Positions 1 to 7,587 of a stretch of 53,244 bases of DNA are shown here, one piece after another (position 1 is the stretch's first letter; each line of letters starts with the position of its first letter). The stretch is from the NCBI RefSeq assembly GCF_041904905.1, contig NZ_JAYRMI010000025.1, positions 1-53,244 on the forward strand, written 5' to 3'. The DNA comes from Zoogloea sp041904905 (GTDB lineage: Bacteria > Pseudomonadota > Gammaproteobacteria > Burkholderiales > Rhodocyclaceae). Below the pieces are notes generated by a model. It saw only the letters and a program-made list of their open reading frames with translations. It ran no database searches and was not told the DNA's origin. Both the position numbers and the translations under genes were made by a program.

Positions 1-1601
1 GTGACCCGGCAGCCCCAGGCTGCGAGCAGCCCCACGGCGCTGGCGACGGCCCGCTCGTCGTCGTCCACGAGGGCGACGTGGAGGCCGTTGAGGGCCTGGC
101 TGGCGACGGGGTGGCTGCCTTCGGCGACCACCCCGGGGGCGGCGGCGGGCAGCTCGACGGCGAACACGGCGCCGCGCCCCGGGCTGGAGCGCAGCGACAG
201 GGGGTGGTCGAGCAGGTCGGTGAGCCGGCGCACGATGGCGAGGCCCAGCCCGAGGCCCTTGGCCCGGTTGCGCTCGGGGTTGTCGAGCTGGACGAACTCT
301 TGAAAGATCGCTTCCTGGGCTTCGGGGGCGATGCCGGGGCCGTTGTCGCGCACCTCGATGCGCACCCGCCGTCCGCGCTTGCGGCAGCCGAGCAGGATGG
401 TGCCGCCGGGGGCGTAGCGCAGGGCGTTGCTGATGAGGTTGTGGAGGATGCGTTCGAGCAGCAGGGGGTCGCTCTCGACCCACAGGCTGGTGGGGCGCAG
501 GCGCAGGCGCTGGCCGCGCAGTTCGGCTTCGCGGCGGTAGTCCACCTCGATCCGTTCGAGCAGGGGCTGGAGCGGGAAGGGTTTGATCTGGCGGTCGAGC
601 ACGCCTACGTCGAGGCGCGAGATGTCGAGCAGGCTGTCGAGGAGGTTTTCCATCGTTTCGGCCGATACCGCGATCTGTTCGACCAGCCGCCGGGTGTCGG
701 GGGCGTGGGGTTTCTGGCCGAGTTCGGCCACGAACAGGCCGAGGGCGTGCATGGGCTGGCGCAGGTCGTGGCTGGCGGCGGCCAGGAAGCGGGTCTTGGC
801 GCGGTTGCCCCGTTCGGCTTCGTCCTTCTTTTCGAGCAGCTCGCGGGTGGCCGCTTCGATCTGGCGTTCGAGGTCTTCCCGCGAGGCGCCGAGCTTGTCG
901 GCCATGTCGTTGACGCCTTCGGCGAGGGTGCGCAGGCTGCGCCCGCCTTCGACGGGCACCCGGGCGGAGAGGTCGCCCTGGCCGAAGCGGCTGACGGTGG
1001 TGGCGATGCGCTGGATGGGGCCGGAGATGCCGCGGCTCATCCGCAGGGCCAGGGCCACGCTGGCGATGAGCACGGTGATGACCATCAGGAAGGCGTGCCA
1101 CAGGAGGTGGCGCTCTTCGGCGCGCAGGGAGTCGCGGGTCATCTCGACGAGCACTTCGCCCCGCTGTTCGGTGCCGCTCGGGATGCTGGCGATGCCGTTG
1201 CCGAGGAAGGCGTCTTCGATGTTCGCGCCGACGCCGGTGACCGGCTCGCGGAAGCGTAGCGGTGTATCGTCGCCCGCTGAGGGGCGGCGTTCGGGCGTGG
1301 AGAGTTCGGTGAGGATCTGGTGCTGCGGGCCGTACACCACCACCCGCACCACGTCCTTCTCGATCACGATGGCGTTGCTCAGCTTCTGCAGGCTTTCGAG
1401 GTTGCCCGAGAAGACGCCGTATTCGCTGGCCGCGGCGAGCTGGCGGGCGAGGGCCTTGCCCCGCTGGCGGTGGACCTCTTCGAGGTCGGACAGCCGGGAT
1501 GAGGTGAAGTAGCCGATCAACAGCGACGCCATGACCATGGTGGGCAGGACGGCGATGAGGATGGTCCGGGCGCGGATGTCGAGGTTGCCGTCGCTGATCA
1601 T
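1..1601 (-). CDS. Hybrid sensor histidine kinase (3' end beyond window)
   Basis: Translated directly from the minus strand, this is an inner-membrane sensor kinase of which about 533 codons are visible. In order it shows an N-terminal membrane segment (about residues 10-33), a periplasmic sensor region of about 110 residues, a second membrane segment followed by HAMP, a short coiled coil, and a HisKA box with ASHDLRQP (phospho-acceptor His near residue 278). An HATPase domain follows, with the N box (SNALRYAP), DNGPGIAP and GLGLGLAIVRRL, and then the start of a receiver domain (VALVDDDER) that runs off position 1. The ATG at 1601 overlaps the stop of the upstream binding-protein gene (ATGA). 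It is the third gene of an operon with that binding protein and a TonB receptor, so the binding protein may present ligand to the sensor domain. The response regulator at 4739 is a plausible partner. Confidence 0.9.
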   Translation of the reverse strand, partial: MISDGNLDIRARTILIAVLPTMVMASLLIGYFTSSRLSDLEEVHRQRGKALARQLAAASEYGVFSGNLESLQKLSNAIVIEKDVVRVVVYGPQHQILTELSTPERRPSAGDDTPLRFREPVTGVGANIEDAFLGNGIASIPSGTEQRGEVLVEMTRDSLRAEERHLLWHAFLMVITVLIASVALALRMSRGISGPIQRIATTVSRFGQGDLSARVPVEGGRSLRTLAEGVNDMADKLGASREDLERQIEAATRELLEKKDEAERGNRAKTRFLAAASHDLRQPMHALGLFVAELGQKPHAPDTRRLVEQIAVSAETMENLLDSLLDISRLDVGVLDRQIKPFPLQPLLERIEVDYRREAELRGQRLRLRPTSLWVESDPLLLERILHNLISNALRYAPGGTILLGCRKRGRRVRIEVRDNGPGIAPEAQEAIFQEFVQLDNPERNRAKGLGLGLAIVRRLTDLLDHPLSLRSSPGRGAVFAVELPAAAPGVVAEGSHPVASQALNGLHVALVDDDERAVASAVGLLAAWGCRV

Positions 1602-2527
1602 GGCGGGTTCTCCGCGCGTTCGAGCCGCTCGCGCAGCACGTTCGCGTCCTCGAGGGTGATGCCCATGGAGCGGGCGACGTAGGTGTTGGTGCTGATGCGG
1701 AACTGGCGCGGCGCGGTGGGCGGGGGCAGGCTGCCGGTGGCCAGCCCGACCCGCGCGGCTTCGCCGGCCTGCTGGCCGATCTGGGCCGGCGTGCTGTAGA
1801 GGGCGAAGAGGGCGCCGGCCTTGACGTAGGCGGGCGAGAAGCCGATCACCGGCGAGCGGTGGTGATAGGCGGTGAGCAGGATGTTGGAGATGGTGCGGTT
1901 GTTGAAGAGCTGGGCGTCGGGCACCGCCAGCAGCACGGTGGGTTCGGCCAGCAGGCGCTGGAGGGCGGGGTAGAGGTCGCTCTCCTCGCCGGCGTATTCG
2001 ACCACCGGGCGCAGCCGCTTGTCGCGGGCGCCGGATTGCAGGCGGCTGCCCAGCTCGGCGCTCTCGCGGCCTACCACGATGCCGACCCGGGTCCAGTCGG
2101 GCAGGGCGATGCGCAGCAGTTCGAGCTGGCGCGAGGTGGGCTGGTCGATGAACACTGCCGAGACGCGCCGGGTGTCGTCGCCCCGGTTGGGCAGGCGCTC
2201 GTAGGCGCTGCGCGGCAGCAGGGTGTGCAGCACCAGGCTGCGCGGGGCGAGGTTGGCCACCGTCTGGGCGGCGCGGGTGCCGAAGCTGACCACCAGCCCG
2301 GTGTTGTTGAGGGCGGCGGCGTCGTCGGCGCGCAGGGGCACCACCAGGGTCTGGGCGCGGTGGCCGGCGCTGCGCAGTTCGGCGGTGAGCGCTTCGGCCG
2401 CTTCGTTGAAGGCGCTGCTGTCTTCCGACAGGACGAGCACGACCGATGCGGCGCGGGCGACCGGCGTCACGCTGCAGGCCGCGATGGCCAGCAGGGTGAC
2501 GATGAGGGCGCGCCGGATCGGGTTCAT
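1598..2527 (-). CDS. ABC-type substrate-binding protein (ABC_sub_bind-like), periplasmic
   Basis: A 309-residue exported protein with a signal peptide (charged start, hydrophobic core, cleavage near the VARA-A junction around residue 27). The body resembles the ABC_sub_bind / YpuA-like periplasmic family. It has a Rossmann-like N-terminal lobe with a LVVSFGTRAAQ segment, a central VGIVVGRES strand and a C-terminal SPVIGFSPAYVKAGALFALY region, which is characteristic of that family. No permease or ATPase genes are adjacent, so it is probably not part of a normal importer. Its place between a TonB receptor (6 bp upstream) and a hybrid kinase (4-bp overlap downstream) suggests a sensory role, binding a ligand and signalling through the kinase. 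The ligand is unknown. The family call is fairly sure; the sensory role is inference. Confidence 0.8.
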   Translation of the reverse strand: MNPIRRALIVTLLAIAACSVTPVARAASVVLVLSEDSSAFNEAAEALTAELRSAGHRAQTLVVPLRADDAAALNNTGLVVSFGTRAAQTVANLAPRSLVLHTLLPRSAYERLPNRGDDTRRVSAVFIDQPTSRQLELLRIALPDWTRVGIVVGRESAELGSRLQSGARDKRLRPVVEYAGEESDLYPALQRLLAEPTVLLAVPDAQLFNNRTISNILLTAYHHRSPVIGFSPAYVKAGALFALYSTPAQIGQQAGEAARVGLATGSLPPPTAPRQFRISTNTYVARSMGITLEDANVLRERLERAENPP

Positions 2528-2533
2528 CGGCGG

Positions 2534-4624
2534 TCAGAGTTCCAGGTTGACGGTGGCGAAGATGCTGCGGGCCCACCAGGAGGTGTCGGGGGCGTAGGTC
2601 TGGTCGGGGCCGTCCACGTTGCGGGCGGTGACCGAGACTTCGCCCCGGGCGAGGCTGGCGGGCAGGCGGCGGGCGAGGCGCAGGTCGAACTGGCGGTAGG
2701 GGGTGGTCTTGTGCCAGCTGTCCTGGTACCAGCTCATCGAGCCGATCCAGTGCTTGGCCGCGCTGAGCTGCCAGCCGGGGCGGAACTCCCAGGCGCCGTA
2801 GAGGGTGGAGCTGTGGCGGGGGGCGGAGTATTCGACGTAGCCGCTGGCGTTGGTGCGCGCGGCGGCGGCGCTGACGCCGGGGTTGTCGATGCGCAGCTCG
2901 GTGTGGTGGGCGGTGAGCCAGGTGCGCGGGCTGGGGCGCCAGGTGGCGGAGATCTCGAGCCCGCGGATGTCGGCCTCGCCGCTGTTGGTGAAGTAGCGGG
3001 TGTTGCTGCGGGAGAACAGGCCGACGGTGGAGGGTTCGAGCTTCATCTCGACCAGATCGCGGGCGCGTTCGAGGAAGACGCGGGCGTCGATGGTGGTGGC
3101 GATCCGGCGCAGCTCGGCCAGGTAGCCCAGCTCGTAGGTGGTGATCCGCTCGGCGTGCAGGTCGGGGGAGGGGCGGAAGGTCTGGTTGAGGGCGGTGCCG
3201 GTGGGGATCATCCGGCCCGGCACGCCGAAGGGCGCCGCGTTGCGGAAGATCATGCTGGCCTGCTGCTCGAAGGCCATCGGGTTGCGGTGGGAGCGGTTGG
3301 CCGACAGGCGCAAGGTCTGGCTGTCGGTCAGGCGGTAGTTGGCGGAGATGCGCGGTGCCAGGGCGGCGCCGGTGAGGGAGTTGTCCTCGAGCATCGCGCC
3401 GGCGTTGAACAGCCAGCGCTCGTTCAGCCGCCATTCGAGGGTGCCGAAGGCGCGCACCACGGTGCTGCGGACCGGGTCCGGGCTGTTGAAGCGCGACGGG
3501 GCGGCGAGCAGGTCGGTGCGCCAGCCGGCGCCGGCCACCGCCCGCAGCGAGGGCGACAGGGTGGTGACGCGCTGGATCTCCAGGTCGTCGCGGACGGCCT
3601 TGAAGTCGTAATCGAAGCGCACCGGGATCGACAGGGTGCGGGGGACGCCGCCGATGGCGAGGGTGGCCGGCACGTTGAGCAGGTAGTTGTCCCGGCCGTT
3701 TTCTTCCTGGTGGTAGTAGGCGATCGTCAGCTCTTCGCCGGGGGTGGGCGCGTGGCGCCAGCGCAGCAGCCCGAAGCCGGTGTAGATGCGCATCGGCCGT
3801 TCGGGGTCGGTGGCGTTGAACTCCTTGCCGGTGCCTTCGTGGGAGTCGGTCCAGCCGGTCTGGAAGTCGATGCTGTTGGCGCTGTCGGCGCGCCACTCGG
3901 TGTTGAGGGTGGCGAGCTGGGTGTAGCGCCAGTCGTTGATCCGCTGGCCGCCCTTGTCGTAGTTGCCGAAGCCGTGGTCGTAGGTGCGCGAGACGGTCAG
4001 GCGCAGCGCCAGATCGTCGAAGCGGTGGCCGATGCGGGCGCCGAAATCGTTGATCCCGTTGTCGCCGGCCCGGTAGCGCACGGCGCCGCCGACGGTCTCG
4101 GTGGGCGACCGGGTGATGATGTTGGCCACGCCGAGGAAGGCGTTGCTGCCGTAGGCGGCGGAGTTGGAGCCGCGGAAGACCTCGATGCGCTCGATGTCCT
4201 CGATGTCGACGCCGATCTGGTTCCACTCGACGCCCGAGATGAGGTAGGGCGAGTAGATCGAGCGGCCGTCCACCTGGACGAGCATCCGCCGGGGGGCTTC
4301 GTCCGACAGGCCGTGGTAGGTGACCAGGGGCTGGTTGCCGGTGTGCATCCCGAGCTGGAACCCGGGCACCAGCCGGAACAGCTCGTAGATGTTGCGGGCC
4401 CCGGACGCCCGGATCATCTCGCGGTCGAGCACGGTGACGGCGCCCGGGGCGTCGGCCGCGGTCTGGGACAGGCGGGTGGCCGACAGGATCACCGGCAGGT
4501 CGCCCAGGTGATCGGCTTCGCTGAGGTTTTCTTCGTTGGCAAAGGCTGTCAGCGGCAGGGCGGTGAGCAGCAGGGAGAGGACGCAACGGGGCGTCGGCGC
4601 GGAAATAGGCTGGGCTGGCGGCAT
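2534..4624 (-). CDS. TonB-dependent outer-membrane receptor
   Basis: I start this gene at ATG 4624, which gives a 696-residue protein with a clear signal peptide ending near LTAFA-NEE. The open frame continues upstream to 5446, but that part is antisense to the response regulator. A plug domain follows (DAPGAVTVLDREMI, NIYELFRLVPGFQ, VQVDGRSIYSPY, IERIEVFRGSNSAAYGSNAFLGVANIITR), then a long beta-barrel ending in an aromatic-containing strand (ARSIFATVNLEL). It resembles the colicin I receptor/BtuB-like class. The substrate cannot be told from the sequence. The binding protein and hybrid kinase follow in the same operon, which is compatible with substrate-responsive expression. The divergent regulator at 4739 shares the 114-bp intergenic region. 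A perfect 10-bp palindrome, GGCACGTGCC, lies at 4625-4634, immediately upstream of the start codon. Confidence 0.92.
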   Translation of the reverse strand: MPPAQPISAPTPRCVLSLLLTALPLTAFANEENLSEADHLGDLPVILSATRLSQTAADAPGAVTVLDREMIRASGARNIYELFRLVPGFQLGMHTGNQPLVTYHGLSDEAPRRMLVQVDGRSIYSPYLISGVEWNQIGVDIEDIERIEVFRGSNSAAYGSNAFLGVANIITRSPTETVGGAVRYRAGDNGINDFGARIGHRFDDLALRLTVSRTYDHGFGNYDKGGQRINDWRYTQLATLNTEWRADSANSIDFQTGWTDSHEGTGKEFNATDPERPMRIYTGFGLLRWRHAPTPGEELTIAYYHQEENGRDNYLLNVPATLAIGGVPRTLSIPVRFDYDFKAVRDDLEIQRVTTLSPSLRAVAGAGWRTDLLAAPSRFNSPDPVRSTVVRAFGTLEWRLNERWLFNAGAMLEDNSLTGAALAPRISANYRLTDSQTLRLSANRSHRNPMAFEQQASMIFRNAAPFGVPGRMIPTGTALNQTFRPSPDLHAERITTYELGYLAELRRIATTIDARVFLERARDLVEMKLEPSTVGLFSRSNTRYFTNSGEADIRGLEISATWRPSPRTWLTAHHTELRIDNPGVSAAAARTNASGYVEYSAPRHSSTLYGAWEFRPGWQLSAAKHWIGSMSWYQDSWHKTTPYRQFDLRLARRLPASLARGEVSVTARNVDGPDQTYAPDTSWWARSIFATVNLEL

Positions 4625-4738
4625 GGCACGTGCCGGATTGGCTGGCAAACCGCGATTTTGTACGTTTTGGGCAGGGCTGGGTAGGCTAAACTGCGAGGCA
4701 CAGCCGAATTCCGATATATCCGCTTTGAGTTGGCGGTG

Positions 4739-5386
4739 ATGATGCAGACACGTATTCTGATTATCGAAGACCATGTGCTGGTGAGGGAAGCCATGGCCCT
4801 GACCCTCGCCCAGGTGGGCGAAGGGGTGTACTGCCAGCAGGCCAGCAATGCCACCGACGCGCTGGCCCTGCTTGAGGCCGATCCGGATTGCGATCTGCTG
4901 GTGGTGGATCTGATGTTGCCGGAGATCAACGGGTTTTCCCTGCTTGGCGTGATCGCCAAGCGCTTTCCGGATGTGCCGGCCCTGGTGGTGTCGGCGCTGG
5001 ACGACCGGGAGTCGGTGCAGCGGGCGATGAAGGCCGGCGCGTCCGGTTTCGTCTCCAAGGCCAGCCCCAGCAACACCCTGATCGAGGCGGTGCGTACCGT
5101 GCTGGCGGGAGGGGTGTTCACCCCCGAGGCGTCGTCCGGCAGCGACAGCGGCAGCCGCAGCCGGCGCGCCAGCCAGGCCTTTGCCGAGCGCTTCCAGCTC
5201 ACCGCGGCCCAGGGCCGGGTGCTCGAACTCGTGGCCCAGGGCAAGTCGAACCGCGACATCGCGGAGTTTCTCGGGCTGTCGGAAGGCACCGTGAAGGTGC
5301 ATGTCTCGGCGATCCTGCGGGCCCTGGGGGTGACCAGCCGGGCGCAGGCGCTGTTGATGATGACCCGCGCCGGCCTGCGGGTCTGA
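4739..5386 (+). CDS. NarL/FixJ-family response regulator
   Basis: A 215-residue two-domain regulator. The receiver domain spans residues 5-120, with the acidic pair E10/D11, the phospho-acceptor D57 (VVDLMLPE) and the conserved Lys in GFVSKAS. The C-terminal LuxR-type HTH spans about 150-212 (LTAAQGRVLELVAQGKSNRDIAEFLGLSEGTVKVHVSAIL, read here in two overlapping pieces). An upstream TTG at 4730 is also in frame. I prefer the ATG at 4739 because a GAG lies 9 nt upstream and the receiver then begins at the usual distance. It is divergent from the TonB-receptor/hybrid-kinase operon and is the obvious candidate to be controlled by that kinase and to regulate the shared promoter region; this pairing is inference. 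Confidence 0.9.
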   Translation: MMQTRILIIEDHVLVREAMALTLAQVGEGVYCQQASNATDALALLEADPDCDLLVVDLMLPEINGFSLLGVIAKRFPDVPALVVSALDDRESVQRAMKAGASGFVSKASPSNTLIEAVRTVLAGGVFTPEASSGSDSGSRSRRASQAFAERFQLTAAQGRVLELVAQGKSNRDIAEFLGLSEGTVKVHVSAILRALGVTSRAQALLMMTRAGLRV

Positions 5387-5450
5387 TCGTCCTTCAGGGC
5401 GCCGCACTCGCGGTTGGGGGCGCGTTGGCTGCAGGCACGAGGCCATCTTT

Positions 5451-5480
5451 TTGCGAACAATTCTTATTACCGCTTATAAT
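5451..5480 (+). promoter_or_regulatory. Promoter with Fur-like sequence upstream of feoB-like gene
   Basis: TTGCGA (5451-5456) and a perfect TATAAT (5475-5480) are separated by 18 bp and precede the FeoB-like gene. The AT-rich stretch between them, read on the minus strand as GGTAATAAGAATTGTTCGC, resembles the Fur-box hexamer pattern but is only about 12/19 identical. Iron control would fit a ferrous transporter. The promoter is convincing; the Fur assignment is tentative. Confidence 0.5.
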
Positions 5481-5483
5481 CTA

Positions 5484-5500
5484 GGCAATGGATCATTGCC
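5484..5500. repeat. Perfect inverted repeat just downstream of the -10 box
   Basis: GGCAATG-GAT-CATTGCC has 7-bp arms and a 3-nt centre. It begins 4 bp after the TATAAT, so it sits across or just after the transcription start. It could be an operator or a 5'-UTR hairpin. Confidence 0.6.
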
Positions 5501-5544
5501 GGACGATTGTCGATGAATCGGATTGATGGGCGGGGTGACTGCTG

Positions 5545-7575
5545 ATGGGTTCCGCAGCGCCGGTCGCCGCAACGGTTTCGCTGCCGCGCAGCCTGCTTCG
5601 AGGCAAGCGCCGGCCGCAGATCGCCCTGGTGGGCCTGCCGTGCACCGGCAAGAGCACCATCTTCCAGGCCGCATCGAGCACGGCGGTCGACACCGGCCGG
5701 CTTGACGGCAGCAGCCTGGGTTTTTCCACCTGCCGGGTGAACGTGGGGCTCGAAGAGGCCGATTTGGTCGATCTGCCGCCCCTGCGCAGCCTGCACGATC
5801 TCGACGAGGCCGACCGCCTGCTGCTGCGGGCCTTGCTCGGCGGGCAGCCCGGCAAGGCCGGTGGGGCCGGCTTCCGGGCGCCCGACCTGCTGATCCAGGT
5901 GGTGGACGCCACCGCCCTCGAAACCAGCCTGGCGCTCGCCCAGGAACTCTGCGAGCTGGGCAAGCCGCTGGTGATCGCCCTCAACCGCCTCGACGAGGCC
6001 CGGGCCAAGGGCGTCTATATCAACGTGGCGGCGCTCTCCGAGGCGCTGGGGGTGCCGGTGGTGCCCACCGTGGCCCACATGGGCAAGGGCATCTCGACCT
6101 TGTTCGAGGCGGCGCTGCAGTTGCTTCACACCGGCAGCTGCCCGCTGCCCCAGTTGCCCAGCCCCTATCTGCGCAAGGCGCTGGCGCCCCTCAACACCCT
6201 GCTCGACGCGCCGGAGGTGGAGGCCGCCTTCCGGGTGCCGCGGGCGCTGCTGCTGACCCAGGTGGCGCGGGGCGACACGTGGTTTTCCACCGAGCTGGCG
6301 CGCTGTTTTCCCGACCGGGTGCCGGCCATCGAGGCGGCCCGGCTGGAGGCCGCCCAAGGGCTGCCGCGCCCGCTGGCCGACGAGCTCTTCGCCGACCGCC
6401 ACTACCGGGCGGCGGCGCTGCACGAGCAGGTCAGCCGGCTAGGCCATGCGGCCGAAAAGGCCGGCTGGAAGCGCACCCTCGACCGGCTGTTCCTGCACCC
6501 GCGCTGGGGCCTGATCGGCACCCTGGCGGTGTTTGCGCTGGTGCTGTTCATGGTGTTCGAGGTGAGCACCGCCCTCGACGCGCTCACCTCGGCGCCGCTG
6601 GCGGCGTGGGTCGGCCAGTGGGCGCCGGACACCACCGCCGGCGTGGTTGGCCGGGCGGTGGCCGACGGGCTGGTGGGGCTGGTGGGCATCGTGGTGCCCT
6701 ACATGCTGCCGCTGGTGCTGCTGCTGGTGAGCCTGGAGGAGTCGGGGATCATGCACCGGGTGGCCTTCGTGGTGGATCGGGGCTTTCACCGCATCGGCCT
6801 GCACGGCGGGGTGGCGGTGCCTTTCCTGCTGGGGCTGGGCTGCAACGTGCCGGCGCTGTCGGCGGTGGCGGCGTCGTCGTCCGGGCGCGAGCGCATCGTG
6901 GCGTCGCTGCTCATCACCTTCGTGCCGTGCTCGGCGCGTTCGGCCATCGTGCTGGCCATCGGCGGCAAGTATCTGGGTTGGGAGGGGGTGCTGGGCATCT
7001 TCCTGCTGACGATGCTCATCATCGCGGTGGCCGGCAAGCTGCTGACCCGCCGCTACGTGAAGGCCAGCCCGGGCCTGATCCAGGCGATCCCGTCCTACGC
7101 GATGCCCCAGTGGCGGCGCCTGCTGGCGATCACCTGGGAGCGCACCAGCGACATCCTGACCATCGTCACGCCGCTGCTGGTGCTGGGCAGCGTGGTGCTG
7201 GCGCTATTGGCCCATTTTGGGGCGGATGAGGTCGTCAACACCCTGCTGCTGCCGGTGACGAGCTGGTGGCTGGGGCTGCCGGTGGCGCTGGGGGTGCCGA
7301 TCCTCTTTGGCGTGCTGCGCAAGGAGCTGTCGCTGCTGATGGTGTATCAGGCCCTCGGCACCCAGGACATTGCGCTCCAGCTGGGCTGGGTGCAGATCGC
7401 CACCTTCCTTGTCTTCCTGACCTTCTATGTGCCCTGCGTGTCCACCTTCGCGGTGATGCTGAAGACCATCGGGCGCCGCGACGCGGTGTTCTCGGTGGGG
7501 CTGTCGGTGGCGGTGGCGCTGGGCATCGCGGCGGTGTGCCGGGTGGGGCTGCAGGCGGTCAACCTGCTGCTCTGA
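5545..7575 (+). CDS. feoB: FeoB-like ferrous iron transporter with divergent G domain
   Basis: 676 residues: an N-terminal GTPase-like domain (to about 230), a linker, then a polytopic membrane domain. The G1 loop is present as GLPCTGKST (30-38). The usual DxPG of FeoB G3 is here DLPP (76-79), and G4 reads NRLD (147-150). The membrane part keeps the FeoB hallmarks: the GCNVPA motif followed by a Ser-rich loop, FVPCSARSA, and a late VPCVSTFAVM segment. It is shorter than typical FeoB (about 750 residues) and lacks a C-terminal extension. No FeoA or FeoC gene is adjacent. Start ATG 5545 is taken from the frame; no strong ribosome site is seen. It may be a second, specialised FeoB paralogue. Confidence 0.85.
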   Translation: MGSAAPVAATVSLPRSLLRGKRRPQIALVGLPCTGKSTIFQAASSTAVDTGRLDGSSLGFSTCRVNVGLEEADLVDLPPLRSLHDLDEADRLLLRALLGGQPGKAGGAGFRAPDLLIQVVDATALETSLALAQELCELGKPLVIALNRLDEARAKGVYINVAALSEALGVPVVPTVAHMGKGISTLFEAALQLLHTGSCPLPQLPSPYLRKALAPLNTLLDAPEVEAAFRVPRALLLTQVARGDTWFSTELARCFPDRVPAIEAARLEAAQGLPRPLADELFADRHYRAAALHEQVSRLGHAAEKAGWKRTLDRLFLHPRWGLIGTLAVFALVLFMVFEVSTALDALTSAPLAAWVGQWAPDTTAGVVGRAVADGLVGLVGIVVPYMLPLVLLLVSLEESGIMHRVAFVVDRGFHRIGLHGGVAVPFLLGLGCNVPALSAVAASSSGRERIVASLLITFVPCSARSAIVLAIGGKYLGWEGVLGIFLLTMLIIAVAGKLLTRRYVKASPGLIQAIPSYAMPQWRRLLAITWERTSDILTIVTPLLVLGSVVLALLAHFGADEVVNTLLLPVTSWWLGLPVALGVPILFGVLRKELSLLMVYQALGTQDIALQLGWVQIATFLVFLTFYVPCVSTFAVMLKTIGRRDAVFSVGLSVAVALGIAAVCRVGLQAVNLLL

Positions 7576-7587
7576 GGCGGGCGCCGG

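Noticed and set aside
4624..4642. Sigma-54 promoter (TGGCACG near TTGGC) before the regulator gene
   Set aside because: The spacing between the GG and GC elements is three bases too long.
1859..4684. A 941-codon plus-strand frame over the binding-protein and TonB-receptor genes
   Set aside because: Repetitive Gly/Ala/Val product typical of antisense GC-rich DNA; the minus strand carries two clear families.
4625..5446. N-terminal extension of the TonB receptor frame up to 5446
   Set aside because: It is antisense to the NarL-type regulator and would bury the signal peptide.
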